From: Chitinophagales bacterium | GTDB lineage: Bacteria; Bacteroidota; Bacteroidia; Chitinophagales; Saprospiraceae | DNA: 64,000 nt | Direction of reading: 5' to 3' | Assembly: GCA_017303875.1 (NCBI GenBank) | Contig: JAFLBP010000027.1 | Coordinates: forward strand, 1-64,000 | In this document: positions 15,620 through 24,178 of the stretch, piece after piece | How positions within the stretch are numbered: position 1 is the stretch's first letter | How the letters are laid out: each line of letters starts with the position of its first letter | Notes under the pieces: generated by a model | The model's input: the letters and a program-made list of their open reading frames with translations, nothing else | The model's database searches: none | Told to the model about the DNA's origin: nothing | Translations under genes and position numbers: made by a program

Positions 15620-17125
15620 TTAACGCAACATAATCTTCTGCGTAACTACGCCTTCTTTAAAGGTCACCCGAGCAAAGTACATCCCGGCATCTAATCCGGC
15701 CCGCGGAATAGTATACTGGTTGTTGTTTACTTCGTAGAAGGTGCGCACGAGGCGACCGGCAACGTCTACCAGCTCAATATGGAGCATCGGGAAGGCACTG
15801 TCGGTTTGCAGGGTAATATCCGTTACGGCCGGATTCGGGCGGGCAGTCATGCCTACCTCAATCTGGTCGAGTTGTTTAATACTGCTCACGGTGCAGTCGG
15901 CGCCCAAACCCAACACTGCGCAGGCGCGCGGTGCGAAGTAGGTCATGATGGTATCAATATAAATACCTGCTGCAACGGAGGCGGTATCGCAGTTTGTTCC
16001 GGCTACGCCGTAAGGGGAAAGTCCGGAAGAGAAAGCCCAGGGGCTGGAGTCATTACCGAGGAAGGGATAAAATCCTTCGATATTACCGTTAATGGAGCGC
16101 GCTTTAACAGAAAGCGGATCCTGAAAATTGGCATTGATAAACACATTATTGATGCCTTCGGCATTAAACACCGGTTGTGCGCCGCAGCTGCCGGTTACTT
16201 CTACTACCGGGAGGTTAACGGGCGGCGGCACCAATACAATGCCGGTTTCGCAAGGTGCGAACGGATCGGTCGGGTTGTGGAAGGAAATCATCGGAGAGTC
16301 ACCCGGATCAATCCAGGAAAGGTCGCCGAGTGCGCCACCGAGGTTCACGCAAAGGTTGAAACGGGAGTTGAAGCCCACGTGGTTGGGGTAGTTCAGTGTG
16401 TCGCCGGCGGGGAAGGGGAGGCCCGGAACGCCAGGGTTTATGCCTACTTTAGTACCGTCCACATCACCGCTGAGGAATTCCAGAACCATCGGACCTTGGG
16501 GTGTCAGGAATTTAGGAATATAGGTATCAGTAATGGTATCCAGCGTAGCCGTTGCAAAAGAGATATAACCACCGGTACCGATACCCCACATGATGAGTTT
16601 GTTGGGGTCGATGCCGTAGGGGTTGCCGTTGGCGTGCGATTTGCGGAAGAAACGGGCGCAGGTACGGGAGTCCTGTACGCCGCGGTAAGCAGCATTGATG
16701 AGGGTGTATACACGCTCAGTCTGCGTGCTGGCAATCGGGTTCCAGCCGATACGATAGTCGGCAACAGCTACCACATAACCCATTTGGGCTAAGCGGCGGG
16801 CCATGGCTACATTGTCGGCATCTTTAATGGTGCCGGAGCAACCGCCATTTACCTGCGGAGGAAGGAAGTTGCCGGTATGCATCATTACTACTAAGGGGCG
16901 GTTGGTTTCTGTGTCACCAGCCGGAGAATAGACATCCATTTTCAGCTGCTGCGGAACGGCTTGTCCGAACTGCGTCAATAAAAGTATCGTCGCATTGGTG
17001 CTGTAAGTAATGTCAGTTTGTACCGCCACATCGTTAAAAATTTTATCGAAGTAACGGCGCGGCTGGGCCGACAAAGTCGCGACGCCAAGCAGCAGGAAAA
17101 GCAGGGAGAGTTTAATTTGCTTCAT
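15620..17125 (-). CDS. T9SS-secreted alpha/beta-hydrolase-fold protein lacking the nucleophile Ser
   Basis: A 501-residue secreted protein with signal peptide (MKQIKLSLLFLLLGVATLSAQ). The middle is an esterase/lipase-like alpha/beta hydrolase: RPLVVMMHTGNF is the oxyanion strand, GYVVAVADYRIGW is typical of carboxylesterase-like folds, and DSRTCARFFRKSH leads to the nucleophile elbow. That elbow reads WGIGTGGY (residues 180-187), where active enzymes have GxSxGG, so the Ser is Gly. Either the protein is a non-catalytic binder or this branch uses another residue. The last ~80 residues (RPNPAVTDITL...GMYFARVTF) are a T9SS type A sorting domain. It is second in an operon with the TonB-dependent receptor 43 bases upstream. 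Confidence 0.82.
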   Translation of the reverse strand: MKQIKLSLLFLLLGVATLSAQPRRYFDKIFNDVAVQTDITYSTNATILLLTQFGQAVPQQLKMDVYSPAGDTETNRPLVVMMHTGNFLPPQVNGGCSGTIKDADNVAMARRLAQMGYVVAVADYRIGWNPIASTQTERVYTLINAAYRGVQDSRTCARFFRKSHANGNPYGIDPNKLIMWGIGTGGYISFATATLDTITDTYIPKFLTPQGPMVLEFLSGDVDGTKVGINPGVPGLPFPAGDTLNYPNHVGFNSRFNLCVNLGGALGDLSWIDPGDSPMISFHNPTDPFAPCETGIVLVPPPVNLPVVEVTGSCGAQPVFNAEGINNVFINANFQDPLSVKARSINGNIEGFYPFLGNDSSPWAFSSGLSPYGVAGTNCDTASVAAGIYIDTIMTYFAPRACAVLGLGADCTVSSIKQLDQIEVGMTARPNPAVTDITLQTDSAFPMLHIELVDVAGRLVRTFYEVNNNQYTIPRAGLDAGMYFARVTFKEGVVTQKIMLR

Positions 17126-17168
17126 GAAAAGAAAAGGTTGTTGTTTGTGTTATGAAAGTGGTTGTGGT

Positions 17169-20003
17169 TTATTTCTCAATAAAATCATACACCAGCGCTA
17201 CATAAGCCATCCGGCCGATACGCGGACCGCCGTAGGTCTGTGCAATCTTGTTGTTCAGGATGTTGGAAGCACCGATTTTCACGACGGTATGAATTTTGTC
17301 AAAACGGGCGTTTACCTGCCCGTCGAGCAGTGCATAAGAAGGGATGCTACCCGTAAACTGTGGCGAACCCTCAAAAACAAAGCCTTCCACCCATTTGTAA
17401 TTCAGGTTAAAACCTACTTTTTTCAAACGGGCAAAACCAAGATTTACCGGTACATCCCGACCTGAAATACTGATATTGTACTTGTGCTCAGGGGTGTTGA
17501 AGGCCGGAATAATCGGGTCGTCGGCAAAGGTTTTGTTCAGCTTGTTCCACGAATAGTTGCCCGCCAGCATGTAGTAATCGGCAAAGTAAAAATTCGCACC
17601 AATGGAGAAGCCTTGTGTGGTTACTTCATTGCTGGAGTTGGCCGAAACCCGGTAAGCGCGGGTATTGCGCGGGAACAGGGTTACCGGGTCAAATTCGGAG
17701 TAAACACCAATATTGTACCCGATAAAATTGTTGTAAAAACTGTAATAGTAGCTTGCATCCAAGTACAGGCGATCAAAAAGAGTGGTGCGATAACCCACCT
17801 CAAAGGTGCGCACTTTCTCCGGCTGAATCGGCGGCGCATTAAAATACTGAAGGCTGTCGAGGCTGCGCGTATCCAGAAAACTCCGGAAAGACTCCACCGT
17901 AATGAGGCTGTCAAAACCATCTAAGTTGCCCAACAGGGTAGCGCGGCCAACATTCAGATTCAGGTATTGGTCGGTAAGTGTCGGGTTGCGGATGGCACTG
18001 GAAAATGAAACACGCAGGTAGTCGTATTGCGTAGGCTTCCACACCAACGAGGCTGCCGGCGTAAACAAATGTTTGAAATTCTGATTTTTATCCATGCGCA
18101 GCGATGCCTTGGCAATCAGTTTTTCATTGGCAAATTTTTCCTCCACGCCCGTGTACAGGCCATATTCAAAATTGGTGATCTGAATATCGTTGGAGTCTTT
18201 AAAAATCGTGCCTTCCGAACGCGGAGTGTACAAACGCGCGTTGCCACCCACTACCCACTGATCTATAAATTTCGGGGTAAATTTGTACTCGCCATGCGCA
18301 TGGTACAAAGCCGATTTATCATAAAAACGCGTACCGCCTTCCGTAGATTTCAGGCCGGTAATGCGGTCAAATTCCTGCTGAAAACGCTCGGTTCCCGGCG
18401 CAAAAAAATCCTGGGTGGTAGTGGCATTCTGAGGGTCAATCAGATTGGCCGCAGCCGCTGCCAGGGTATGCCAGTAGGTGAGTGAATCCTGATTGGCCGC
18501 CAGCCAGTTGAGCGAAGATTGTTCGTCAAACACCACAAAAGGCGGCTCCGGAAGGAAAATTACATTTTGGGGGTAACCCTGGGGTTTCATCCGGTCGAGG
18601 AAAATCTCGTTTTGCCAGTATTTAATGTAGTTTAAGGCCCAGTTTTCATTAGACTTTGCTGACTCCTGCAAGCGCAAAGCCGTGAAATAGGGGTCAAAAG
18701 AGCGGCCGGCGTCCTCGTTGGTCGCATAGGCGCGGATGAAATATTTGTCTTTTTTACGGAATTCAATGCGATTCTGGAAAAAGCGAATGCCGCGCAGGCT
18801 GAAACGGTTATCGCCCTGGTACACCGTCGTGCCGGTACCAAAATTGGAGGCAATAATCAGTTCGGGAGAGTCGTACTCCAGCGCAGGTTTGGTGCGCAGG
18901 TGGTAGGCCGCACCCATCTTCAGGTTACGGGTATTGTAATCCACCAAATCCACCTCGCGGTAGCCCTGGCGGTGAAACAATCCCAACCCGGCAGTACTTT
19001 GAGAGAGGTTGCTGCGGTCGGAGAGGTCGTTCAGCGAGAAATATTCATCGCCGTAGGTATTTACTTTATCCCAGCCACCCGGATTGCTCAAGCCGGAATC
19101 GGTACCATCCACCGGATTGTCGTTTTCGGCCTCCCAGTCGTTGGCGCGCAGGTAAAAGAAGTTGAACTTCAGGGCGCTCTGGTAATGTCCATCTTTGTTT
19201 TTCCAGGCATCAGCCCAACGGAAGGCGGTTTCTGTCAGTGCGCGCTCCCCTACTTTCACGCTGGCTGCAAGCCCGCGGTGCAGGAAAGGGTTTTTGGTTT
19301 CCATGGAAATAACGCCGTTGAAGGCATTAGGGCCGTAAAAAGAGGAGCTGGCGCCCACAATCAGATCAACGCCGTTCACATCAAGATCGGAAGCGCCGAG
19401 GAAATTGCCGAGCGAGAAATTGAGGCCCGGCGCCTGATTGTCCACCCCGTCGATAATTTGCAAAGAACGCACCGGCGAAGTGGAGTTGAAGCCGCGGGTA
19501 TTGATGATGGTAAAACCGAGGCTCGCCGTGGTCAGGTCAACCCCTTTCAGATTGCCAAGGCTATTGTAAAAACTAAAAGAAGGCGCTTCTTTGATCGCAA
19601 TGTTGTCGAGCTTCTCCACTGTCAGCGGCGCCGCTTTTTGCTTGTCGTCAATACGCTGACCGCGCACAACTGCCTCTTCAAGAATCGTCGAAGCAACGGC
19701 AAGTTTAATACTCAGCCGATCACTTGCACTACTCACCGGAACTTCCTGTGTTGCATAACCGGTGTAGGAAACGCGCAGCGTGGTGGGCAGGGCCGGCGCC
19801 TTTACCGTAAAATTCCCGTCGTAATCGGTGATGGCGCCACCGTCTTTGCCGTCAATACCGACAGCCACAGCGGCTCCAATGAGCGCTTCTCCGGTTTCGG
19901 CATCAAGCACTTTTCCTTTCAGCACGACCTGTGCATCTGCCTGCTGCAACGCAAACAAGGAGCAAAAGCAGCTGAAAATCAAAAATTTGTAGAGTTTCTG
20001 CAT
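17169..20003 (-). CDS. TonB-dependent receptor with carboxypeptidase-like regulatory domain
   Basis: A 944-residue outer-membrane receptor for energised uptake of an unknown substrate. A signal peptide (ending QQADAQ) is followed by a CarboxypepD_reg-like domain (VVLKGKVLDAETGEALIGA, DYDGNFTVKAP) at about residues 27-110. A plug domain carries INTRGFNSTSPVRSLQIIDG. The large beta-barrel ends in the aromatic-rich MAYVALVYDFIEK typical of barrel closure. No SusD partner is adjacent. Instead a secreted esterase-like protein lies downstream in the same operon, so the pair may handle one substrate at the surface (inference). The only candidate promoter is a TAATTTTG box at 20099-20106 on the minus strand, with poor -33 spacing. 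Confidence 0.92.
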   Translation of the reverse strand: MQKLYKFLIFSCFCSLFALQQADAQVVLKGKVLDAETGEALIGAAVAVGIDGKDGGAITDYDGNFTVKAPALPTTLRVSYTGYATQEVPVSSASDRLSIKLAVASTILEEAVVRGQRIDDKQKAAPLTVEKLDNIAIKEAPSFSFYNSLGNLKGVDLTTASLGFTIINTRGFNSTSPVRSLQIIDGVDNQAPGLNFSLGNFLGASDLDVNGVDLIVGASSSFYGPNAFNGVISMETKNPFLHRGLAASVKVGERALTETAFRWADAWKNKDGHYQSALKFNFFYLRANDWEAENDNPVDGTDSGLSNPGGWDKVNTYGDEYFSLNDLSDRSNLSQSTAGLGLFHRQGYREVDLVDYNTRNLKMGAAYHLRTKPALEYDSPELIIASNFGTGTTVYQGDNRFSLRGIRFFQNRIEFRKKDKYFIRAYATNEDAGRSFDPYFTALRLQESAKSNENWALNYIKYWQNEIFLDRMKPQGYPQNVIFLPEPPFVVFDEQSSLNWLAANQDSLTYWHTLAAAAANLIDPQNATTTQDFFAPGTERFQQEFDRITGLKSTEGGTRFYDKSALYHAHGEYKFTPKFIDQWVVGGNARLYTPRSEGTIFKDSNDIQITNFEYGLYTGVEEKFANEKLIAKASLRMDKNQNFKHLFTPAASLVWKPTQYDYLRVSFSSAIRNPTLTDQYLNLNVGRATLLGNLDGFDSLITVESFRSFLDTRSLDSLQYFNAPPIQPEKVRTFEVGYRTTLFDRLYLDASYYYSFYNNFIGYNIGVYSEFDPVTLFPRNTRAYRVSANSSNEVTTQGFSIGANFYFADYYMLAGNYSWNKLNKTFADDPIIPAFNTPEHKYNISISGRDVPVNLGFARLKKVGFNLNYKWVEGFVFEGSPQFTGSIPSYALLDGQVNARFDKIHTVVKIGASNILNNKIAQTYGGPRIGRMAYVALVYDFIEK

Positions 20004-20160
20004 GTGGACTGATTATAGCTTTTCGATGATATGTTGCTTGAACAGCGAATTTTTGCAAACGCAATTTGCTTTGCAAATGAAGGGAAAAAATTTGATTTCA
20101 AAATTAAAAAGATTTTACCCACATCCCGGCAAATGTTCAGCAATAATATTTTCTAAGGCG

Positions 20161-20168
20161 TACTTTTG
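20161..20168 (+). promoter_or_regulatory. -7 box immediately upstream of lpxK
   Basis: TACTTTTG matches TAnnTTTG and ends 6 bases before the lpxK ATG, predicting a leaderless or near-leaderless mRNA. The rest of 20004-20160 is AT-rich with no gene. Confidence 0.55.
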
Positions 20169-20174
20169 TAGCTT

Positions 20175-21242
20175 ATGCCACAAGATATTCTAATCCGCAT
20201 CCTTTTATTGCCAGTCGCGTTGCTCTACGGACTGGCCATCGGCTTCCGCAACCTGCTCTATCGTTTCGGTGTGCTGCGGAGCGTTCAGTTCGATATTCCG
20301 GTGATCTCCATCGGCAACCTCTCGGTAGGCGGCACCGGCAAATCGCCACATATTGAATACATGATTCGCTGGCTCGACCAATACATCGAAGTGTCGTTGC
20401 TCAGCCGCGGTTATGGCCGCAAAACCGAAGGCTACCGACAGGTAAGCGTTATTGATACCGCCCTGGAAGTCGGTGATGAACCGAAACAGATTAAGCAAAA
20501 ATTTCCCCACGTCCCCATCTCTGTAAGCGAAAGTCGTGCCCTCGGCATCCCGGAAATGGTAAAACGCAACCCCGAAATCCAGTGCGTACTGCTTGATGAC
20601 GCCTACCAGCACCTCGCCGTGCGGCCGGGACTGAATATCCTGCTCACCGAATTTGCACACCCTTTTACCCGCGACTGGCTTCTGCCCTCCGGCCGCCTGC
20701 GCGAATGGCGCTACGAATACCGCCGCGCCGATATTATTATTGTGAGTAAATGCCCGCCCAACCTGAGCGCACAGCAACGCCGCGACCTGATTGCAGAAAT
20801 AGACCCCTACCCCCGACAACGCGTCTATTTTTCCAGATTCCAATACGGAACGCCGTATGAACTATTGCGTCCCGACCTGAAATTGCCCCTCGAAGCCGAT
20901 ACAAGCGCTCTGCTGATAAGCGCTATTGCCAACAGCGATTACCTGCTGCAATATTTGTCCGGACGCCTCAGCGCTATCCACGCCATGGAGTTTGAAGACC
21001 ATCATTACTTCTCTGAAGCTGATATGAACGACCTGTTGCGCCGTTTTCAAGCCCTTCCAGACCAGCGCAAAATCATTCTTACCACGGAAAAAGACGCAAC
21101 ACGCCTCGAACTTTTCCGCGAATTCCTGTGGCAACACCAGCTACCCGTTTATGTGCTGCCTGTTGAAGTAGCTTTCTGCGACGACGATGAAGCTGGTTTT
21201 CAGGCGGATGTCCGGCAGTTTTTACTGGATTTTATGCGCTAA
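20175..21242 (+). CDS. lpxK: Tetraacyldisaccharide 4'-kinase
   Basis: LpxK, 355 residues, phosphorylates the 4' position of the lipid A precursor at the inner membrane. The N-terminus has a membrane-associated helix (RILLLPVALLYGLAIGFRNLLY, about residues 7-28). The P-loop VGGTGKSPH lies in VISIGNLSVGGTGKS at about residues 43-57, followed by LSRGYGRKT, DEPKQIKQKFP and CVLLDDAYQHLAVRP, which are all standard LpxK elements. The C-terminal part includes EFEDHHYFSEADM and ILTTEKDATRL. Length is typical. It is a single gene with no lipid A neighbours in the window. Confidence 0.96.
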   Translation: MPQDILIRILLLPVALLYGLAIGFRNLLYRFGVLRSVQFDIPVISIGNLSVGGTGKSPHIEYMIRWLDQYIEVSLLSRGYGRKTEGYRQVSVIDTALEVGDEPKQIKQKFPHVPISVSESRALGIPEMVKRNPEIQCVLLDDAYQHLAVRPGLNILLTEFAHPFTRDWLLPSGRLREWRYEYRRADIIIVSKCPPNLSAQQRRDLIAEIDPYPRQRVYFSRFQYGTPYELLRPDLKLPLEADTSALLISAIANSDYLLQYLSGRLSAIHAMEFEDHHYFSEADMNDLLRRFQALPDQRKIILTTEKDATRLELFREFLWQHQLPVYVLPVEVAFCDDDEAGFQADVRQFLLDFMR

Positions 21243-21288
21243 ATAGTCACTTTGCGAAAAAAAGGAGAAGCCCCCTAAAGTTCAACTA

Positions 21289-21579
21289 TTACAAGATTTG
21301 AAGTACTCTGAGAATGGATTTTGGATGACTGTACCTGGCTACAGCACAATCTCTTAAAACTTGCAATCCATTCTGTTCGCAACAGGCAATGGCTACTGCA
21401 GACACCTCTTGGTCGCGATCCGTCATCCTTCTAATTTCATCCCTTAAAAACTTTATCCGGCTCCTGCCAAAGTTACTTACCCCATCTGAGTCATTTGAAA
21501 TTGCCCTAATTTCATCAATTTTTCGTTGACAAACGCCCCAAACCCGTTCGCGCAACTCCTGCAAAGGGGTATGATTCAA
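21289..21579 (-). CDS. Small hypothetical protein downstream of the RhuM-family gene
   Basis: A 96-residue frame starting MNHTPLQELRERVWG, 23 bases after the RhuM-family stop on the same strand. The composition looks like a soluble helical protein (RIKFLRDEIRRMTDRDQEVS) with a Cys pair in IACCEQNGLQ. No domain is recognised. Possible partner of the RhuM-like protein by position; equally it could be a chance frame, since no independent promoter or conserved motif supports it. Confidence 0.45.
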   Translation of the reverse strand: MNHTPLQELRERVWGVCQRKIDEIRAISNDSDGVSNFGRSRIKFLRDEIRRMTDRDQEVSAVAIACCEQNGLQVLRDCAVARYSHPKSILRVLQIL

Positions 21580-21602
21580 GTGATAAACTCGAATAGAAAC
21601 AT

Positions 21603-22610
21603 CTACTCTTGTTTTTTATCCTTGATTTGTTGTTCCAATACACGTAGTTCTTCCAGTTCCTGTGCGTCTTCGGCCTCCGCTTCGGCGGTTTTTCGGCGCT
21701 GATCGAAGCGGGCGTATATTTCCCGAACTTTTGTTTCCATCGCCTCATGCGTAACCGAGCCAGCGTTTTGCAGGATTTTTTTATCCTGAAAGTCGAGCAA
21801 GCGATCCACATTTTCGCGCCAGAAGTTCATGGTGACACTTTGCTGGTTTTTGGCGCGAAGTTCGGCGGTTTCCAAGAAAATCACGACTAAACGGTTGAGG
21901 GTATCTATTTCATCCTGACTCAGGTAATTTTTAGCGATGATGATATCCTGTTTGCGTACCACATTTCCTTTCCACGTCGTGAGGCCCATATTGGGTTGAT
22001 TGGCATCGGCGCGAGCCAGGATCAGTTCTGCTGCGGTTTGGTTGGTAACGGCGTAAAGCAGCTTGTTCTGGGTTTCGGCAAAGAACATTTGAGTAGCCTT
22101 GTCGGAGGCATCATAGTCGGTACACAGAGTGAATAAATCTTTTATTTTTTGATAAAATCGCTTCTCAGAAGCCCGGATATCACGGATTCGTTCGAGTAGT
22201 TCATCAAAATAATCCGGGCGGCCATCGTGGTTTTTGAGGCGTTCGCTGTCTATGGCAAAGCCCTTGACGATGTAGGATTTCAAGTGCTGATTTGCCCAGA
22301 TTCTGAATTGCGTGCCTCGCTTGCTGCGCACCCGGAAACCGATGGCCAAAATCATCTCCAGCGCATAGAAGGCTACTTCGTATTTCTTGCCGTCGGCGGC
22401 AGTTGTTAAGTAATATTTAATAACTGAATCGGCATCTAATTCATTATCATCCAATATATTAGATATATGAATGCTGATATTTGGCACCGAGGTGTCAAAA
22501 AGTTCGGCAAGTTGGTTTTGGTTCATCCACACGCTGCCATCTCGAGCGAAGAGCGTCACATTCGCTCTTCCGTCAGGTGTTGTGTAGATGATTATAGGAA
22601 TATTCTCCAT
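21603..22610 (-). CDS. RhuM family protein
   Basis: A 335-residue cytoplasmic protein of the RhuM family, named after a gene of a Salmonella pathogenicity island. These proteins are scattered in accessory regions of many bacteria and have no settled function. Recognisable are the N-terminal segment (DGSVWMNQNQLAELFDTSVPNISIHISNIL), which looks like a DNA-binding helix-turn-helix, and the conserved YALEMILAIGFRVRSKRGTQFRIWA. The C-terminus is a charged coiled-coil-like stretch (AEAEAEDAQELEELRVLEQQ). It carries its own TAnnTTTG box upstream. It lies between core genes (lpxK and an aminotransferase), consistent with an insertion of accessory DNA, though no mobile-element ends are seen. Confidence 0.85.
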   Translation of the reverse strand: MENIPIIIYTTPDGRANVTLFARDGSVWMNQNQLAELFDTSVPNISIHISNILDDNELDADSVIKYYLTTAADGKKYEVAFYALEMILAIGFRVRSKRGTQFRIWANQHLKSYIVKGFAIDSERLKNHDGRPDYFDELLERIRDIRASEKRFYQKIKDLFTLCTDYDASDKATQMFFAETQNKLLYAVTNQTAAELILARADANQPNMGLTTWKGNVVRKQDIIIAKNYLSQDEIDTLNRLVVIFLETAELRAKNQQSVTMNFWRENVDRLLDFQDKKILQNAGSVTHEAMETKVREIYARFDQRRKTAEAEAEDAQELEELRVLEQQIKDKKQE

Positions 22611-22653
22611 ATTTAACTATACTTTTGCCAAAACTGGTAAAAATCAGGCTCTG

Positions 22654-22661
22654 CAAATATA
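22654..22661 (-). promoter_or_regulatory. -7 box for the RhuM-family gene
   Basis: On the minus strand TATATTTG matches TAnnTTTG, 43 bases before the ATG. No well-placed TTG was found. Confidence 0.45.
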
Positions 22662-22716
22662 AGCATCCCCTATTGCCATTCTAAAGTATCCGGAGCGGAA
22701 ATTTCTCCACACCACT

Positions 22717-23898
22717 CTACACCCGCGCCAAGCGTCTGGCCGCCTCCGCCAGCATATCTTCCGTTTTGGCAAAACAAAGGCGTATCACCTTGTCGTCGCG
22801 CAAATCAGAATAAAATACCGATACCGGGATACTCGCCACCCCAAACTCAATGGTCAGGCGCTTGCAAAAATCCAGATCCGCTTCATCACTCAGATGGCTG
22901 TAATCGTACAGCTGAAAATAGGTACCGCGGCAAGGCAGGGGCTTCAGGCGTGTTTGCGACATGGCCGCCCTGAAAAAATCGCGTTTTTGCTGGTAAAATG
23001 CCGGCAAACCGAGGTATTGCTCCGCATCTTCCATAAAATCTGCAAAAGCGGCCTGTACCGGGTGGTTGCTCGAAAAAACATTGAACTGATGCACTTTCCG
23101 GAATTCACGCGTCAGTTCGGGCGGCGCAATGCAGTATCCGGTTTTCCAGCCGGTGTTGTGGTAGGTTTTTCCAAATGAATAAATGGCCAGCGTGCGCCCG
23201 CGCAATCCGGGGAAACGCAGCGCCGAGGCATGCGCCTGTCCGTCGTAAATCAGGTGCTCATACACCTCGTCGCTCATCAGGAGCACATTGGTGCCGTCCA
23301 AAATTTGTTCTAATGCCTGCATATCGGCGTCGGTCAGGATGGCGCCGGTAGGATTATGCGGCGTATTAATGCAAAGCATACGGGTGCGCGGCGTAATTTT
23401 GGCTTTAACCGCCGCCCAGTCGACCTGGTATTCAGGCGCATGAAGCGGCACCGGCACCACCGTTCCGCCCACTGTTTCTACCGATGGCGCATAGGAGTCG
23501 TAGCAAGGTTCCAACATCACAACCTCCTCGCCGGGGCGCACAAACGCGGCGATGATGCAAAAAATAGCCTGCGTTCCGCCGGCAGTCACCGTTACTTCCG
23601 TGTCCGGATTAATGTCCACCCCATACATCCGCTGCATTTTATCAGCAATACGCCGGCGCAAGAGGGGCAGGCCGGGCATGGGCGCATATTGGTTGGCGCC
23701 GCGCTGCATGTGCTCAAATACCAGGCGCTGCAATTCGGGCGCCGGGTCGTAATTCGGAAAGCCCTGCGATAAATTTATGGCATTGTGTTCCTGTGCCAGT
23801 GCCGACATGGTGGTAAATATCGTGGTGCCCACCTTGGGCAACTTGGATTCAACAACAGGCGTAGCAGCAGGGGCGGAGTGGTGGTGGTGTTGCGACAT
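22717..23898 (-). CDS. PLP-dependent methionine aminotransferase (YbdL-like)
   Basis: A 393-residue class I/II aminotransferase of the subgroup that includes E. coli YbdL (methionine aminotransferase) and kynurenine aminotransferases. Seen: INLSQGFPNYDP near the N-terminus, GGTQAIF binding the PLP phosphate, NTPHNPTG with the Asn contacting PLP, MSDEVYEHLIYDG with the Asp and Tyr that pair to the ring, SFGKTYHNTGWKTGY with the Schiff-base Lys, and VIRLCFAKT with the carboxylate-binding Arg. The N-terminus has an odd natural His run (MSQHHHHSAP) that may bind metal or mean nothing. It is a single gene with a promoter box at 23926-23933. Confidence 0.9.
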   Translation of the reverse strand: MSQHHHHSAPAATPVVESKLPKVGTTIFTTMSALAQEHNAINLSQGFPNYDPAPELQRLVFEHMQRGANQYAPMPGLPLLRRRIADKMQRMYGVDINPDTEVTVTAGGTQAIFCIIAAFVRPGEEVVMLEPCYDSYAPSVETVGGTVVPVPLHAPEYQVDWAAVKAKITPRTRMLCINTPHNPTGAILTDADMQALEQILDGTNVLLMSDEVYEHLIYDGQAHASALRFPGLRGRTLAIYSFGKTYHNTGWKTGYCIAPPELTREFRKVHQFNVFSSNHPVQAAFADFMEDAEQYLGLPAFYQQKRDFFRAAMSQTRLKPLPCRGTYFQLYDYSHLSDEADLDFCKRLTIEFGVASIPVSVFYSDLRDDKVIRLCFAKTEDMLAEAARRLARV

Positions 23899-23925
23899 AG
23901 GTCAGGGAATTTATAAACATTCCTG

Positions 23926-23933
23926 CAAAGATA
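23926..23933 (-). promoter_or_regulatory. -7 box for the aminotransferase gene
   Basis: On the minus strand TATCTTTG matches TAnnTTTG, 27 bases before the start codon. Confidence 0.5.
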
Positions 23934-24054
23934 GTGCTTGATTACAGGATTGCCGGACAACCAGCCTGTGGATATTCGCTGCCCGCGCCAAAACACCGAC
24001 AATGATGTATTCAAGTAATCCGGCATTCATGTAACCAAATCCCCTTGTGATTTG

Positions 24055-24062
24055 TACCTTTG
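24055..24062 (+). promoter_or_regulatory. -7 box for the pepA-pdxA-ppgK operon
   Basis: TACCTTTG matches TAnnTTTG. The predicted leader of about 105 bases contains a small open reading frame that overlaps the aminopeptidase start. Confidence 0.5.
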
Positions 24063-24109
24063 CCGACTTTTCAGGAATGAAAAATTGTAAAAATCAGTAT
24101 ACTCCAACC

Positions 24110-24178
24110 ATGGCAATCAGCAAAGCTGAGGAATTATGGTTTAATTTTCTGACCCACAACCCGATCTTTGGTCTGTGA
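24110..24178 (+). CDS. Putative 22-residue upstream ORF coupled to the aminopeptidase start
   Basis: The ATG at 24110 opens a 22-codon frame (MAISKAEELWFNFLTHNPIF then GL). Its TGA overlaps the GTG start of the downstream aminopeptidase (GTGA at 24175-24178). The overlap suggests translational coupling. The frame of the aminopeptidase itself has a stop at 24142 and no ATG near, so coupling would explain use of a GTG start. It could instead be the frameshifted remains of an older N-terminus or chance. Confidence 0.4.
   Translation: MAISKAEELWFNFLTHNPIFGL

Noticed and set aside
21603..22610. Reading the RhuM-family gene as a Fic/DOC toxin
   Set aside because: No HPFxxGNG motif is present; the sequence fits RhuM.
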